DNA from: DASYXT01 sp035934555
GTDB taxonomy: Bacteria > Verrucomicrobiota > Verrucomicrobiia > Limisphaerales > UBA8199
Length of the DNA stretch: 64,000 nucleotides
Direction of reading: 5' to 3'
Assembly: GCA_035934555.1 (NCBI GenBank)
Contig: DASYXT010000096.1
Coordinates: forward strand, 1 to 64,000
Below the pieces are notes generated by a model, which worked only from the letters and a program-made list of their open reading frames with translations, had not been told where the DNA came from and did not search any database. Of this stretch, positions 7,853 to 19,800 are shown piece by piece. The translations under genes and the position numbers were made by a program. Position 1 is the stretch's first letter; every line of letters begins with the position of its first letter.

Positions 7853-10800
7853 AGGTATGTGACGGAACTGAAGTTGGCTCAGAGCCCAACTGTGCCTCGG
7901 CCAGCGCAGCGGCCAATGCCCGGCCAAGGTCCTGAACATTGGGCTCGATAAAGATGTTCTCGTGCGACCCAGGGATGTAATTGATGGTCACGCCGCCGAG
8001 AGCCAGGCTGCCCCAGCAAAAATCCTCCTGCAGCGAACAAAACAGCGGCTGGCCCTGGGTGCGCAGCAGCGTCACGCGGCCGATATAAGCCTGGTCAACG
8101 TGCCTGACCAACGCTTGCAAGTGAGCCTGCCAAAGCTTGAGTTCGGTTTCAGGGAAATGCCGTGTGTCGATCACTTCCTCAAGGTCCACCATCTCCGAGC
8201 CGGCCGAGCCGAAACAGCGACTTTTGAACTTGCGCCCCAGCGCGCGCGCCTTACGCCTGACGAAGGCATGGCGCTCGCCCCAGGACAGTGCGGCAAAATC
8301 TCTCAACCAGTGTGCGGCGTTGCGGGCGAAGCGCCAGGCGTAGTCCGGGCGCCACCAGGTGACGGTTTCATAGCCGGCATTGGAGGGGGCGCTGTCGAGC
8401 AGTGCCACCAGGGCAACCCGCTGCCCATCAAACTGAAGTTGCCGGGCCATTTCGTATGCGACGTTGCCCCCAAAACAGTAGCCGCCCAGGTAATACGGCC
8501 CCTGCGGCTGGTGCGCGCGCACGGCTTCGAGATACAAACGGGCCATCTCTTCGAGGTTATCCGGTTCTTTCAGACCGAGTTGGCCGCGTGATTTGATCCC
8601 ATATACCGGCTGGTCGGGCGGCAAGTGCACCGCCAGGTTGGCGTAGCCCCACAAAACATCGCCGCCAGCCCCGTGGACCAGGAATAGGGGCGGCTTGGCC
8701 CCATGCGGCTGGATCGGGACGAGCAATGAATCGGACTGCGTGGCTTGTTCGCGGCAGAGCACCTCAGCGAGGGCTTTGACTGTGGGCGCCTGAAAGACGG
8801 TGACGAGCGGCAGCTTGCGGCCGGTGCTTTTCTCGATTTCCGCAAACAACCGCACCGCGAGCAGCGAATGGCCGCCCAACTTGAAGAAGTCGTCGTCAAT
8901 GCCGACCCGCTCGATGCGCAGCAATTCCTGCCAAAGCACGCACAACCGACGTTCCATCTCGGTGCCCGGCGGTGAATACGTTTCACCCTGCCGCGCGCGT
9001 GATGGTTTTTCGGCTTCAAACCGGTGGTGGACGGCGGCGATGTCGCTGGCCTGGTCGGCAATGGTTTGGTACATGGCCAGCTTGCGCGCCGAAACTGGGT
9101 TGGCTGCCGGAAGTATCGGAGTCGCAGCGGCTGCGACCGGTGCCGAGCGGGACTTGGGCGGAACAAAATGAACCTGCGCCGCGAACGCACTCGGAAACCG
9201 AAATACGAACCCGCCATTTAGAGGCTGCTTGAAGGCAGCACCAACGTTTTCGAGGAACTCCTCGACGGGTTTGTTCTTTGCCGTGCGGACAAAATGCACG
9301 CTGACCCATTCCAATTGTTGCTGGCGGGCGATCTGCCCCAACCGGGCCAGCATTTGGTGCTCGACTCCTCTGCCCAGCACTCGACAGCTCAAAAGGAACA
9401 GCTCGACCTGCAGCGTGTTGTTCCGGCGTTCGCATTGAATGGCACCAACCACGCCGTAATCGCCAAAGCGATCCCGGACCTCCACCGTCAACACCTGGCC
9501 CTTGCCCAGCAATTGCTGGGTCTCGGGTGGGGAGAGCCGGCGCGGGTGGGCATTGAATTGGTTGGTGCGCTGCGTTAACTGCGAAACCCGCCCCACCTGC
9601 TCGCCTGGCATCGGCTGAATTGTCACCTGCAGGTCCAATCCCGCAACGAAATCGGCCAGGCTCGGCGTCGCCGCGCGGAGTTGTTCTCGCTTTTTTTCCT
9701 CTTGATACAACTCGGCCCGGCGCCGGTCCTCGGTTGTCAGTTCCAACTGATCGAATGCCCAGCAATGCTGCAGAAAGTTTTCGAGCTCCTCCGGCTCCGC
9801 CGGGGTTTGCAAGACGAGCACTTCCGGACAGTTAGCGCGCACTTCCGCGCATTCGACCGGGTTATCATCCAGGAAAATGAAACTGTCCAAGCCGAGGTTC
9901 AGTTCCCTGGCGAGGTCTTTCAAGTTCTCAGATTTAGGCGACCAGTTTAATCGCATCGCCGTCAGGTGCTCACGTCGCAGCGGCATGTCGAGCCGACGCG
10001 CAAAGACTTCCAGCGCATCCTCCTGGTTGTTTTTGCTGCAGAGGCAAAGCAACTTCCCCGCTTCGCGTTGGCTCAGGAGGAATTTCTGCAACCCCTGGCG
10101 GCCGGGTTCCAAACGAACGCCGGCGGGGCCATCTTCGCCACAAACCCCCGACCACAGGGTCTGGTCGCAATCCAGCGCGATGACCTTGAACCGGGGGCGG
10201 TTCAGCGCGTCATATTTGCGAACAACCGCGGTAGCCAGCGCGGTGAAGAACTGCGGCGTATAAGGCACGTGCCCCAATTCCTCGCTTCGACTATCGGCAT
10301 ATTCCGCGACAGGATACCAGCGGGCCAGTTCTTCGGACCGAAGTAGATACACGCCGGCGATGTTCGCCAACTCCTCGGCTAAGCGGGTTTCGGCGGCTGC
10401 CAGCGCCTGCGCGCTGGGGGCATCACGCAAAAGCGCTGGTGATGCCGGGCAAAAGCAAACCAAGTAGCGGGAGGCAGAGCACGCCGCAGCGGCTTTCAAC
10501 GCCCCAGCGAACTCATTCACCGTCCGGTCGAGCCCCTCTAGTGCGCCGTACGCGCCGGAGCCGGCCACGGCCGTATCCGTGCCCAGCCAATCTTGCAGGC
10601 GCAGCAACAGCACATTCAAGCCGCGCGAGTTCCCGGACAACAGGCTGTCGGGAGCCAGCAGTTGTTGAAAGAGCTGATTATATGGAGCGAAAGTTACGGC
10701 AGCGGGCAGACCTAGTTCCCTCAACCAGAAACTGAGCGGGTCAGCCAAAGGCTCCCCGGTGAAGGTGGCGGCAATGGCTAGCGTAGGTTTTTCTTGCGAC

Positions 10801-13800
10801 GCAGCCGGCGCCTTGCTCGTTTGCACCAAATTGTCCGGAAGAACCCATTCGCGCAGTGGCGCTTGGGGCTGGTGGATTAACTGCTCGAGAATTCCCAGAT
10901 ATCCAGCGACCACCTGTTGGATTGTCGCGGGAGTGAACAAATCTGTCCGGTACTCGCAGGCCAGAACCGCCCCCTCGGGTGTATCTTCGATCTCGAATCG
11001 CAAATCGAGCAGAGCCGCGTCGAGCGTGACCGGCTCGGCGCGGCTGCGGAGTTGGTCGGTGTGAAAGGGGTCTCGGGGAAAGCTCTGTAAGAGCAGCGCC
11101 ACATTATAGAGTGGGTTTTGATTGAAGCCGCGTTGCGGGTTGACCGCTTCGACGATTTTCTCGAACGGGCATTCCTGGTGTGCCTGGGCCTCCAGTACGC
11201 TGGCCCTGACGCGGCGCAGCACTTCCAGGCCGTTTACATCCTCATTCAGTTGCGCCCGAATCGGCAGGAAATTCATGAAACAGCCCTGAACTTGCTCCAC
11301 TTCCCGCCGCGTGCGCCCGGCCACCACGGTGCCGATGACAAGGTCCTGCTGCCCTGTCCACTTTTCCAGCGTGATCGCCAGGGACGTCATATGCAGCATA
11401 AACGCGGTGCAACCCTCGCGGTGTCCCAATTGGGCCATCCCCTGCGCCACCGCTTCAGGAATGAGTTGCGTGTAGCGAGCCGCTTTGCCCGACCACCCTG
11501 CCGCGGGCGCGAAATCGGCCGGCAACCGAACCATAGGCGGCGCGCCGGTGAGGGTTCGTGTCCAATAATCCAGCTCGCGCTGGAGAACGCTTCCGTGCAG
11601 ATGCTCACGTTGCCAGTAAACAAAATCCACGTACTCAATTGGCAGCGGCGGCAGCGCGGGAGCGGGCTGGCCAGCGGCAAAGGCCGAATAGAAACTTTGC
11701 AATTCCTGCAACAACAGCGCGACCGACCAGCCATCGGAGATGATGTGGTGCAGAACCAGCGCAAACACGTGTTCGGTTTCGCTTAAGCGGGCCAATCCGG
11801 CGCGGAGCAAGGGTCCCCGCGACAGTTCGAAGGGCTGCTGCGCCAGGGCCTGGAGCCATTGCCGGTTCTGGGACTCCTGATCGGCGGGTGCCAGCGCTTG
11901 AAAGTCAGCCGCAGGCTTTTGGATGAGGATTGGCAGGCGCGGCGCGACCATTTGGCTCAGCGCGCCATTTTCGAAATGGAACGTAGCGCGTAACTGCTCG
12001 TGGCGACTGACCACACTTTGGAGCGCGCGATGCAGGGCTGCTTCGTCCAAGTGGCCCGTCAGCCGGATTGCTTGAACAACGTGATAAGCATGGCTGCCGG
12101 GTTGAAGTTGGTCCAGGAACCACAGCCGTTCCTGCACGAACGAGAGCGGATTGCGGGCGGGTCGCTGCCTGCGGCGCAAGGGATGGCCCGGCAGTTGCTC
12201 GCTCCAGCGGTGTTCTGCCAAACCTGCTGCCAAACCCTCAACTGTTGGCGTGGCAAACAGCGCTTCCAGCGGCAGCTCCACTTCGAATTGCTCGCGAATG
12301 CGCGAAATCACTCGCGCCGCCAGCAACGAATGCCCCCCGTACTCGAAAAAGTTATCCTGCACGCCAATTTTCGTGCGACCGAGCACCTCGCGCCAGATGC
12401 CCAGTAACTGTTCCTCAAGGTCGGTGCGGGGGCCGGCAATAAGAGCGCCGTCAGTGCGTGTATCCAGTTCCGGCGGCGGCAGCGCTTTGCGATCCACTTT
12501 CCCGTTAGGCGTGAGCGGAAATTTCTCGAGCACCACATACGCCGAGGGCACCATGAACTCGGGCAAACGCGCCGCGGCGACGCGGCTCAGCTCCTCCAAA
12601 GGCGGCTTTGCCTCCGGGCAACCGACGTAACCCACCAGCCGTTTATCCCCAGGCCGATCTTCCCGCACCATCACGAGCGCTTCGCGTACCAAAGGATGCC
12701 GCTTGAGCACGGCCTCGATCTCGCCAGGTTCAATGCGGAACCCGCGCAACTTCACCTGATGATCCAAACGGCCTAAGTACTCGAGATAGCCATCCGCCCG
12801 CCACCGCGCCAGGTCGCCGGTACAGTAAAGCCGTGCCCCGGGCTGCCAGGGATGGGCGATGAACTTTTGCTCGGTCAATTCCGGCTGGTGCAGATACCCG
12901 CGTGCCACCCCGGCGCCCCCGATACACAGCTCCCCGGGAATGCCGATGGGTACCGGCTGCCGATTAGCGTCCAGCACGTAAACCTGCTCATTGGCCAGCG
13001 GCCGGCCGATGGTGGCGGGTGCGCCAGGCTGTCGCAGAGTGAACGTTGAGTAGGTGGTGGTCTCCGTAGGGCCGTAGAGATCGTAAACCTTCTTGACCGC
13101 TGTTTCGCGATAAATCTGGTCCACCAACGGTGTCGGCAAGGGTTCTCCGGCCAGGTTGATAACCCGCACTTTGGCCGGCACCGATTTCAACCGCAGACAC
13201 TCGCGAATCGCCGAGGGGACCGTGTTGATCAACGTGATTTCGTCAGCGGCGGGCAAAGTGGACGGCGTTAGCGCATTCTCAGCGATGATGATTTTCCCAC
13301 CCCAACTCAGCGGCGCGAACATCTCGAACACCGAAAGATCAAAGCCGATCGAGGTGGCGGCCAAAACCCCTGCGAGTTCCTCCGCGCTGTAAGTCTCCTT
13401 TGCCCAATGCAGCAACGCCACCGCATTACGCTGCTCGATTGCGACTCCTTTAGGCCGGCCAGTCGAGCCGGAGGTATAAATTACATAAGCCAGGTTCTCT
13501 GGCGACGCTGTGCAAGTTATGGGGTTGACTGTTTCCTCGCTGGAAACACCGCCGACCTCGGGCAACTCCTCCAGCCAAACAACCGCGGATTGCCCTTCTG
13601 GAACCAGATGCGAGAACTTGCGCTGGGTAATCAGCATGGCAGCGCGGGCATCTTCCACGATCCCACGCAGGCGCTCAGTGGGATAACCAGGGTCCAGCGG
13701 TACGTAAGCGGCCCCCGCTAACATTGTGCCCAACAGGGCCGCCACGAGGTCGGGCCCGCGTTCCAGGCAGACGCCCACCAGGCGCTCCGGTCCCGCTCCG

Positions 13801-16800
13801 AAGCGCTGCAAATAAGCCGCAATTTGACGGCTGCGCGTTTCCAACTGCTGGTAAGTCCAGCGCGCCTCCCCGGCCACGAGCGCCTCAGCCTTGGGCGTGC
13901 GCGTCGCCTGTGCCAGAAACAGCCCGGGAATCGTCTGTTCCCGCGAGAAGGGCCGTTGCGTCTGATTCCATTCTACCAGCACGCGAGTGGTCTCGGCCGA
14001 AGCCATCAACGGCAACGTCGAAATGCTTTGCTCCGGGTTGGCCGCGGCTGCGGCTAGCAGCGTCAGCCAGTGCTCGATCAGCCGGGAAATCCGGGCCGGT
14101 TCAAAAAGATTATTGCGATACTCGATCCAGCCCGACACCTGCCCCGCTGCGCCGACCAGGTGTAGCAGCAAGTCCAACTTGGATGTGCGATTGTCAACTG
14201 CCAGCGGCTGAAATTGAAGCGGCGCGGAAGACGATTCCGGAACCAGCTCCGGCTCGAGCACCAACGCGGTCTGAAAGACCCGTGCATAGCCGGGTTGACA
14301 CCGCGGGTTGACGCGGCGCACCACCTCGAAGAAAGGCACCTCACTATGGGCCATCGCCTCGGTAGTCGTTTGATTGATGCGACGCAGCACTTCCCGGAAG
14401 GTTGGGTTGCCTTCCAGCCGGCAACGCAGTGCCAGCAGGTTGTCCGCATTAAAGACCAGGTCTTCGGGCACGTCCGCCATGGCGCCGGCGGCAACGGTGC
14501 CGATCACCAGATCGCTGCAGCGGGTGTACCGGTGCAGCAGCACGGCAAAACCACTCAGCAACGTCACAAACAAACTGCAGTTATCTCTCCGACTCACCTC
14601 TTCCAATCGCGCGACGAGTTCGGGCGGTACCGTCAGTGGCATGCGCGCGCCCTCGCCGTTTCGTTGTGCCGGGCGCGGATGGTCTGCAGGCAACTCCAGC
14701 ACGGGAGGCACCCCAGCCAGTTGCTCGAGCCAATATTGGCACTGCTGCTCCTGTTTAACAGAAACCGCGGCGCCCCGCGCGACCACCTCTTCGTACTGGT
14801 CTGGAGACGATACCACCTCAGGAATGCCCTCTGCGGCCGCCTGGCCATAGAGAGTTGCAAGTTCTCGTAGCAGTAGGCGCACCGAGCGGCCATCAACCGC
14901 TAACTCGTGCAGGACCAATAACAGCCAGTGTTCATCCGGACCGAGCCGAGCGAGCACGGGCCGCAAGACCTGGTGGGTGCCGACATAGGGCCGGCGCGAC
15001 TCCTGTTCCAACCGGGCCATGGCTTGTCGTTCCCGCTGTCCCTGAGGCACCGAAGAGAAATCGAGCATCGGAACGGCTACCTCGGCCGGTTCACAGATGT
15101 ATTGGAACGGCTCGCCAGAACCAGCGGGAAACACCGCCCGCAAAGCGGTATGCCGCGCTGCCAGAACAGCCAGGCTTTGGTTGAGCGCCTCAAGGTTCAG
15201 CGGCCCGGAGAGGCGAACCCCCACCGGACGATTTTGCGGGGCGCGTCCTTTATAGAATTGCTCGGCAACCCACAGCCGCTGCTGACTAAGGGACAACGGC
15301 AGCCGCCGCGCGCCGTCCAGCAGTGCGGGCGTCATCTCCAGGTGGATTGGGCACCCGGTCTCCCTCAAAAAAGCGGCCAATTCGGCAACCGTCGGATGGG
15401 CAAGGAAATCGCCAAGAGAAACGTCGCATTGCAAAGTCTCGCGAATGCGCGACAGGATCTGGGTTGCCGCAAGGGAATGGCCGCCGAGATCGAAGAAATT
15501 GTCGTGCCGCCCAATCGGTTGCACACCGAGAACTTCACTCAGCATCTGCGCGAGCTTCTCTTCCAGCGGCGACTGCACCGGCGCAAACTCCTGCTCGAGC
15601 ACCGGGCGTGCGTTGCCCGGCATAGGCAACGCACGACGGTCCACCTTCCCAGCGGGCGTCATTGGCAAACTGGTCATTCGCACGAGCCCTGCCGGAACCA
15701 TATAAGCCGGTAACTTCTTCTTGAGGTAGCTCAACAGCTCGTTGAAACCGGGCGAGTGTGGTGGACGCTCGACGTAATACCCTACGAGCCGCTTTTGACC
15801 CGGCGCGTCTTCCCGGGCTACCACAACGGCCTCTTTGACTCCCGGGTGGCCGGCGAGCACCGACTCGATCTCGCCTACCTCGATCCGGAACCCCCGCAGC
15901 TTGACCTGTTCATCCACTCGCCCGAGGAATTCAAAATTCCCATCGGGCCGGAGCCGGGCAAGGTCACCTGTCTTATATAACCGCGGCGAATCCACCTGGC
16001 CTTTAAACGGATTGGGGATAAACCGCTGCGCCGTCAACTCTGGTCGGTGCCGGTAGCCGCGCGCCAACCCCGCCCCGCCGAGATACAATTCCCCTTGCTC
16101 ACCCGGCGGCACCGGCTCCAACCGATCGGTTAAAAGCACCACCTGCGTATTGGCGATCGGACGCCCAATTGGTAGCCCCGCCTCTTCGCCGACGGCAGTA
16201 AAGACAGTTGAAGTCACGGTGGCCTCGGTTGCGCCATACGCATTCATCAGCATCACCGCGCCACCCACGCAATGCTTCCACTTCGCATGGGCGGTTTCGG
16301 ATGCCTTTTCCCCACCGATGATCATCAACCGCACTGAATGAGGTAGTTCGCTGCCCGAACGGTCCAGGTAATCGGTCAGTTCGTGCCAATAGGCCGTCGG
16401 TAGATTCAGCACGGTAATCTGTTCCTGCGCGACGAATTCCAGGAAACGCTCCGGCGTGCTGATGAGTTCGTCCGTGCGCAACACCAGCGTGGCGCCCCTG
16501 AGCCAGGTAGGGAAGATTTCCTCAACCGAGATATCAAAACTCAACGGAGTGAACTGCAGCACCCGGTCCACTGGTTGCAGCCCATACAAGCGCGCCACCG
16601 CCAGGTTATGATTCAACAATGAGCGGTGGGTCACTTCCACACCCTTCGGCGCTCCCGTTGAACCGGAGGTGTAAATGACGTAAGCCAGCGTATCAGCGGT
16701 GACCGTGGCGGCCGGCGCCCCCATCGCGCACGCATCGATAGCCGCCTTGCTCAGCGGGTCGTCCAGGCAAACCATACGGCGCCCGCCGTTATTCCAGACC

Positions 16801-19800
16801 CCCGCCAGATTCTGTTGGGTCAGCAAGAGCGGGGCGCGGCTGTCCGCCAGCATATAGTTAAGCCGCTCTGTCGGGTAAGTAGGATCCAACGGCAGATACG
16901 CCCCACCTGCTTTCCACACGCCCAGTAAAGCGGCCATCAATTCGGGCGTTCGCTCCAAACAAACCGCTACCAGCACCTCGGGCCCCACTCCCAATGTCTG
17001 CAGGTAATGCGCCAGTTGGTTGGACCGCTGATTGAGTTCGGCATAGCTCACCTCCTGGCCAGCGAAGCGCAGGGCCTTTCCCGAAGGCGTCTGCAATGCT
17101 TGACGCACAAAGCATTCCACGTAAGTGCTGGGCCCGCTAACCGGAGAGCGCGGCCCCAGGCCGGCCGATGGGATTGCCGGGCGCGCGGTCTCGACCAGGT
17201 TGGCTGATTCTAAACAGCCGGCGTGTTCCTCACTCGAACCATTCCCGCTGTTAGTTGCCGCGGCACCGGCATCAGGCGCAGGGGGTTGCAAGCTCGCCAG
17301 GGAATCGAGCCGCTTCGGCGGCTGAGGCATTCGACCGCGGTTCAAGACCTCGCTAAGGCTGACGGCCAGTGCTTGGACGCAAGGCTCCTCGAGGATCTTC
17401 TCGTGGGCCCCGCTCACCACCGTCACCGTCACCCCGGCCTTCGCCAGGTCGCGCCAGCCATAGTCCGGATCAAACGAGCACCAGAGCGGGTGACCCGGGC
17501 TCCGGAACAGGTGAACACGGCCGGGATAGGGACGGGGATGAAATTGGACCAGCGCGCGCACGTGTGCCTCCCACATTTTTCGCTGCTCCTCGTCGAAGGC
17601 AGACAGGTCCACCAGGTCGCCCGGTTCCACGCCTGTCGGCATTTGGCCGCGGGCACTTCCACGCAAGCGCTTTTTAAGGAGTCTCCATTTCCACCGAAAG
17701 AACTCACGCCGTTGGGGCCTGCTCCAGGAACAGACATAAGTGACCCAGTACAGCAGGTTCCGCAGCAAGCGCAGCCACCAAAGACCAGTCCAGGGAATGC
17801 GCGTATAGGTTGAGTTCGGCGGTGAACAATTGAAAAGGGCGAGTAACCCGACCTCCTCATTGAGCTCGGCAAGCTGGCGCGCCATCTCATACGCCACCAC
17901 CCCACCAAAGCAGTACCCGCCCAGATAGTAGGGACCTTGCGGTTGGACGCGCCGTAAGTCGGCCAGATAGGCGGCAGCCATCTCCTCGATGCTGTTATGT
18001 TCCTTTTCTCCTTCCAGGCCGCGGCTCTTGAACCCATAGACCGGTTGCTCGGGACCCAGGCGTCGCGCCAGATTGACATAGCCCCAGAACATCCCCCCGC
18101 CCGCTCCGTGCACCAGGAACAGCGGCGGCAATGAGCCCTTGGCCTGGATCTCGACGACTGAGGTCCCGGAAGAGCCCTGGCGCTGGTCTTGATGCAACGC
18201 CACGCACAACTGTGCCACAGTGGGCGCCTGGAACACAGTAGCCAGCCGCAGCTTCTTGCCGAAAACTTTTTCAACCTGCGCCAGCAGCCGCACTGCCAAA
18301 AACGAATGGCCTCCCAGCTCAAAAAATTTGTCTTCCACACCGATGGGCCTGACGCCCAAAACGCTCTCCCAAATCTGCACCATCTGCGTTTCGGCCTCGG
18401 TGCGCGGCGCGGTATATTGTTTCTCAAGCTCCGGGCGGGCTTGCTCAGGCGCCGGCAGTGCCTTGCGGTCCACCTTGCCGTTGGGCGTCAGCGGCAGCTT
18501 TTCCAAGCGGATGAAAGCCGCCGGCAACATAAACTCGGGTAATTTCCGGCTTAGAAAATTCCGAAGTTCGCTGGTGTTCGGGGCGGCCGGCCCGGCCGGA
18601 ACAAAATAGGCCAGCAACCGGCGATTGGCCGCGCTCTCCCCCCAGAGTCTCGTCACGCAATCCTTAACCCCCGGGTGGCTGCTCAATACCGTTTCCAATT
18701 CCCCAAGCTCAACCCTGAACCCCCGGATTTTGACCTGCTGATCGATTCGCCCAAGAAACTCGATGGTCCCGTCCGTCCGGTACCTCGCCAGGTCACCCGT
18801 TTTGTACAGTTTCTGGCCCGGGATAAATGGATTGGACACGAACCTCTCGGCCGTCAATTCCGGCCGGTTCCAATAACCGCGCGCGAGGCCATCGCCCCCG
18901 GCGTACAGCTCGCCCGCCACACCGCTCGGAACGGGGTTGCGATGCCGATCCAGAATGTACACTTGAGTGTTGGCAATGGGGCGTCCGATGGGAACTGAAA
19001 CGGCGCCCTCGTTGAGCTCCTGCACCCGGTAGCAGCAAGTGAAGGTCGTGTTTTCGGTCGGACCATAACCGTTCAGCAAGCGCTCCGGCGGCCCTTCTCG
19101 CAGCACCGAGCGAACCCATTTCGGATCGAGCGCTTCACCACCGGCCAGCACCGTGCCCACACCCGCCAGACTGCCTGGCGCTTCTGCGGCCAATTGATTG
19201 AACAGCGCCGCTGTCAAAAACATCGCGGTAATCTTCTGCTCGCGCAAAGCGCGCCCCAGCAACCTCGGCGAGAGCAGGACCTCCTGGCTAATCCCCACCA
19301 ATTGCCCACCGTTCAACAACGCACCCCAAATCTCAAATGTCGCGGCATCGAACGACACATTGGAAATTTGCGCGAGCCGGTCCCGCGCGCCCAGGTGGAT
19401 GAAATCGGTGTTCAGGACCAGGCGATTAATGGCCCGGTGCGGCACGGCCACGCCTTTGGGTTGGCCGGTCGAACCCGACGTGTACATGATATACGCGAGG
19501 TTCTCCGGCTCCGCCAGCCCCGCCGGGTTCTCCCTGCTCTCTTTGGCGGCCATCTCCCAGTCGCTGTCCAGGCACACGACTTTGGTCGGCTCCGAGGTGA
19601 ACCGACTCAGCAATCCTTGCCGGGTCAGAACCACGGGTGCGCCCGTGTCTCGAAGCATGAACTGCAGCCGCTCACCAGGATAACCTGGATCCAGCGGTAC
19701 GTACGCACCACCCGCTTTGAGAATTCCCAACAAGCCGACAATCAGTTCCTCCGAAGGTTCCAGCGCCACTCCCACCGGCACGTCCGGCCCAATCTTTAAA

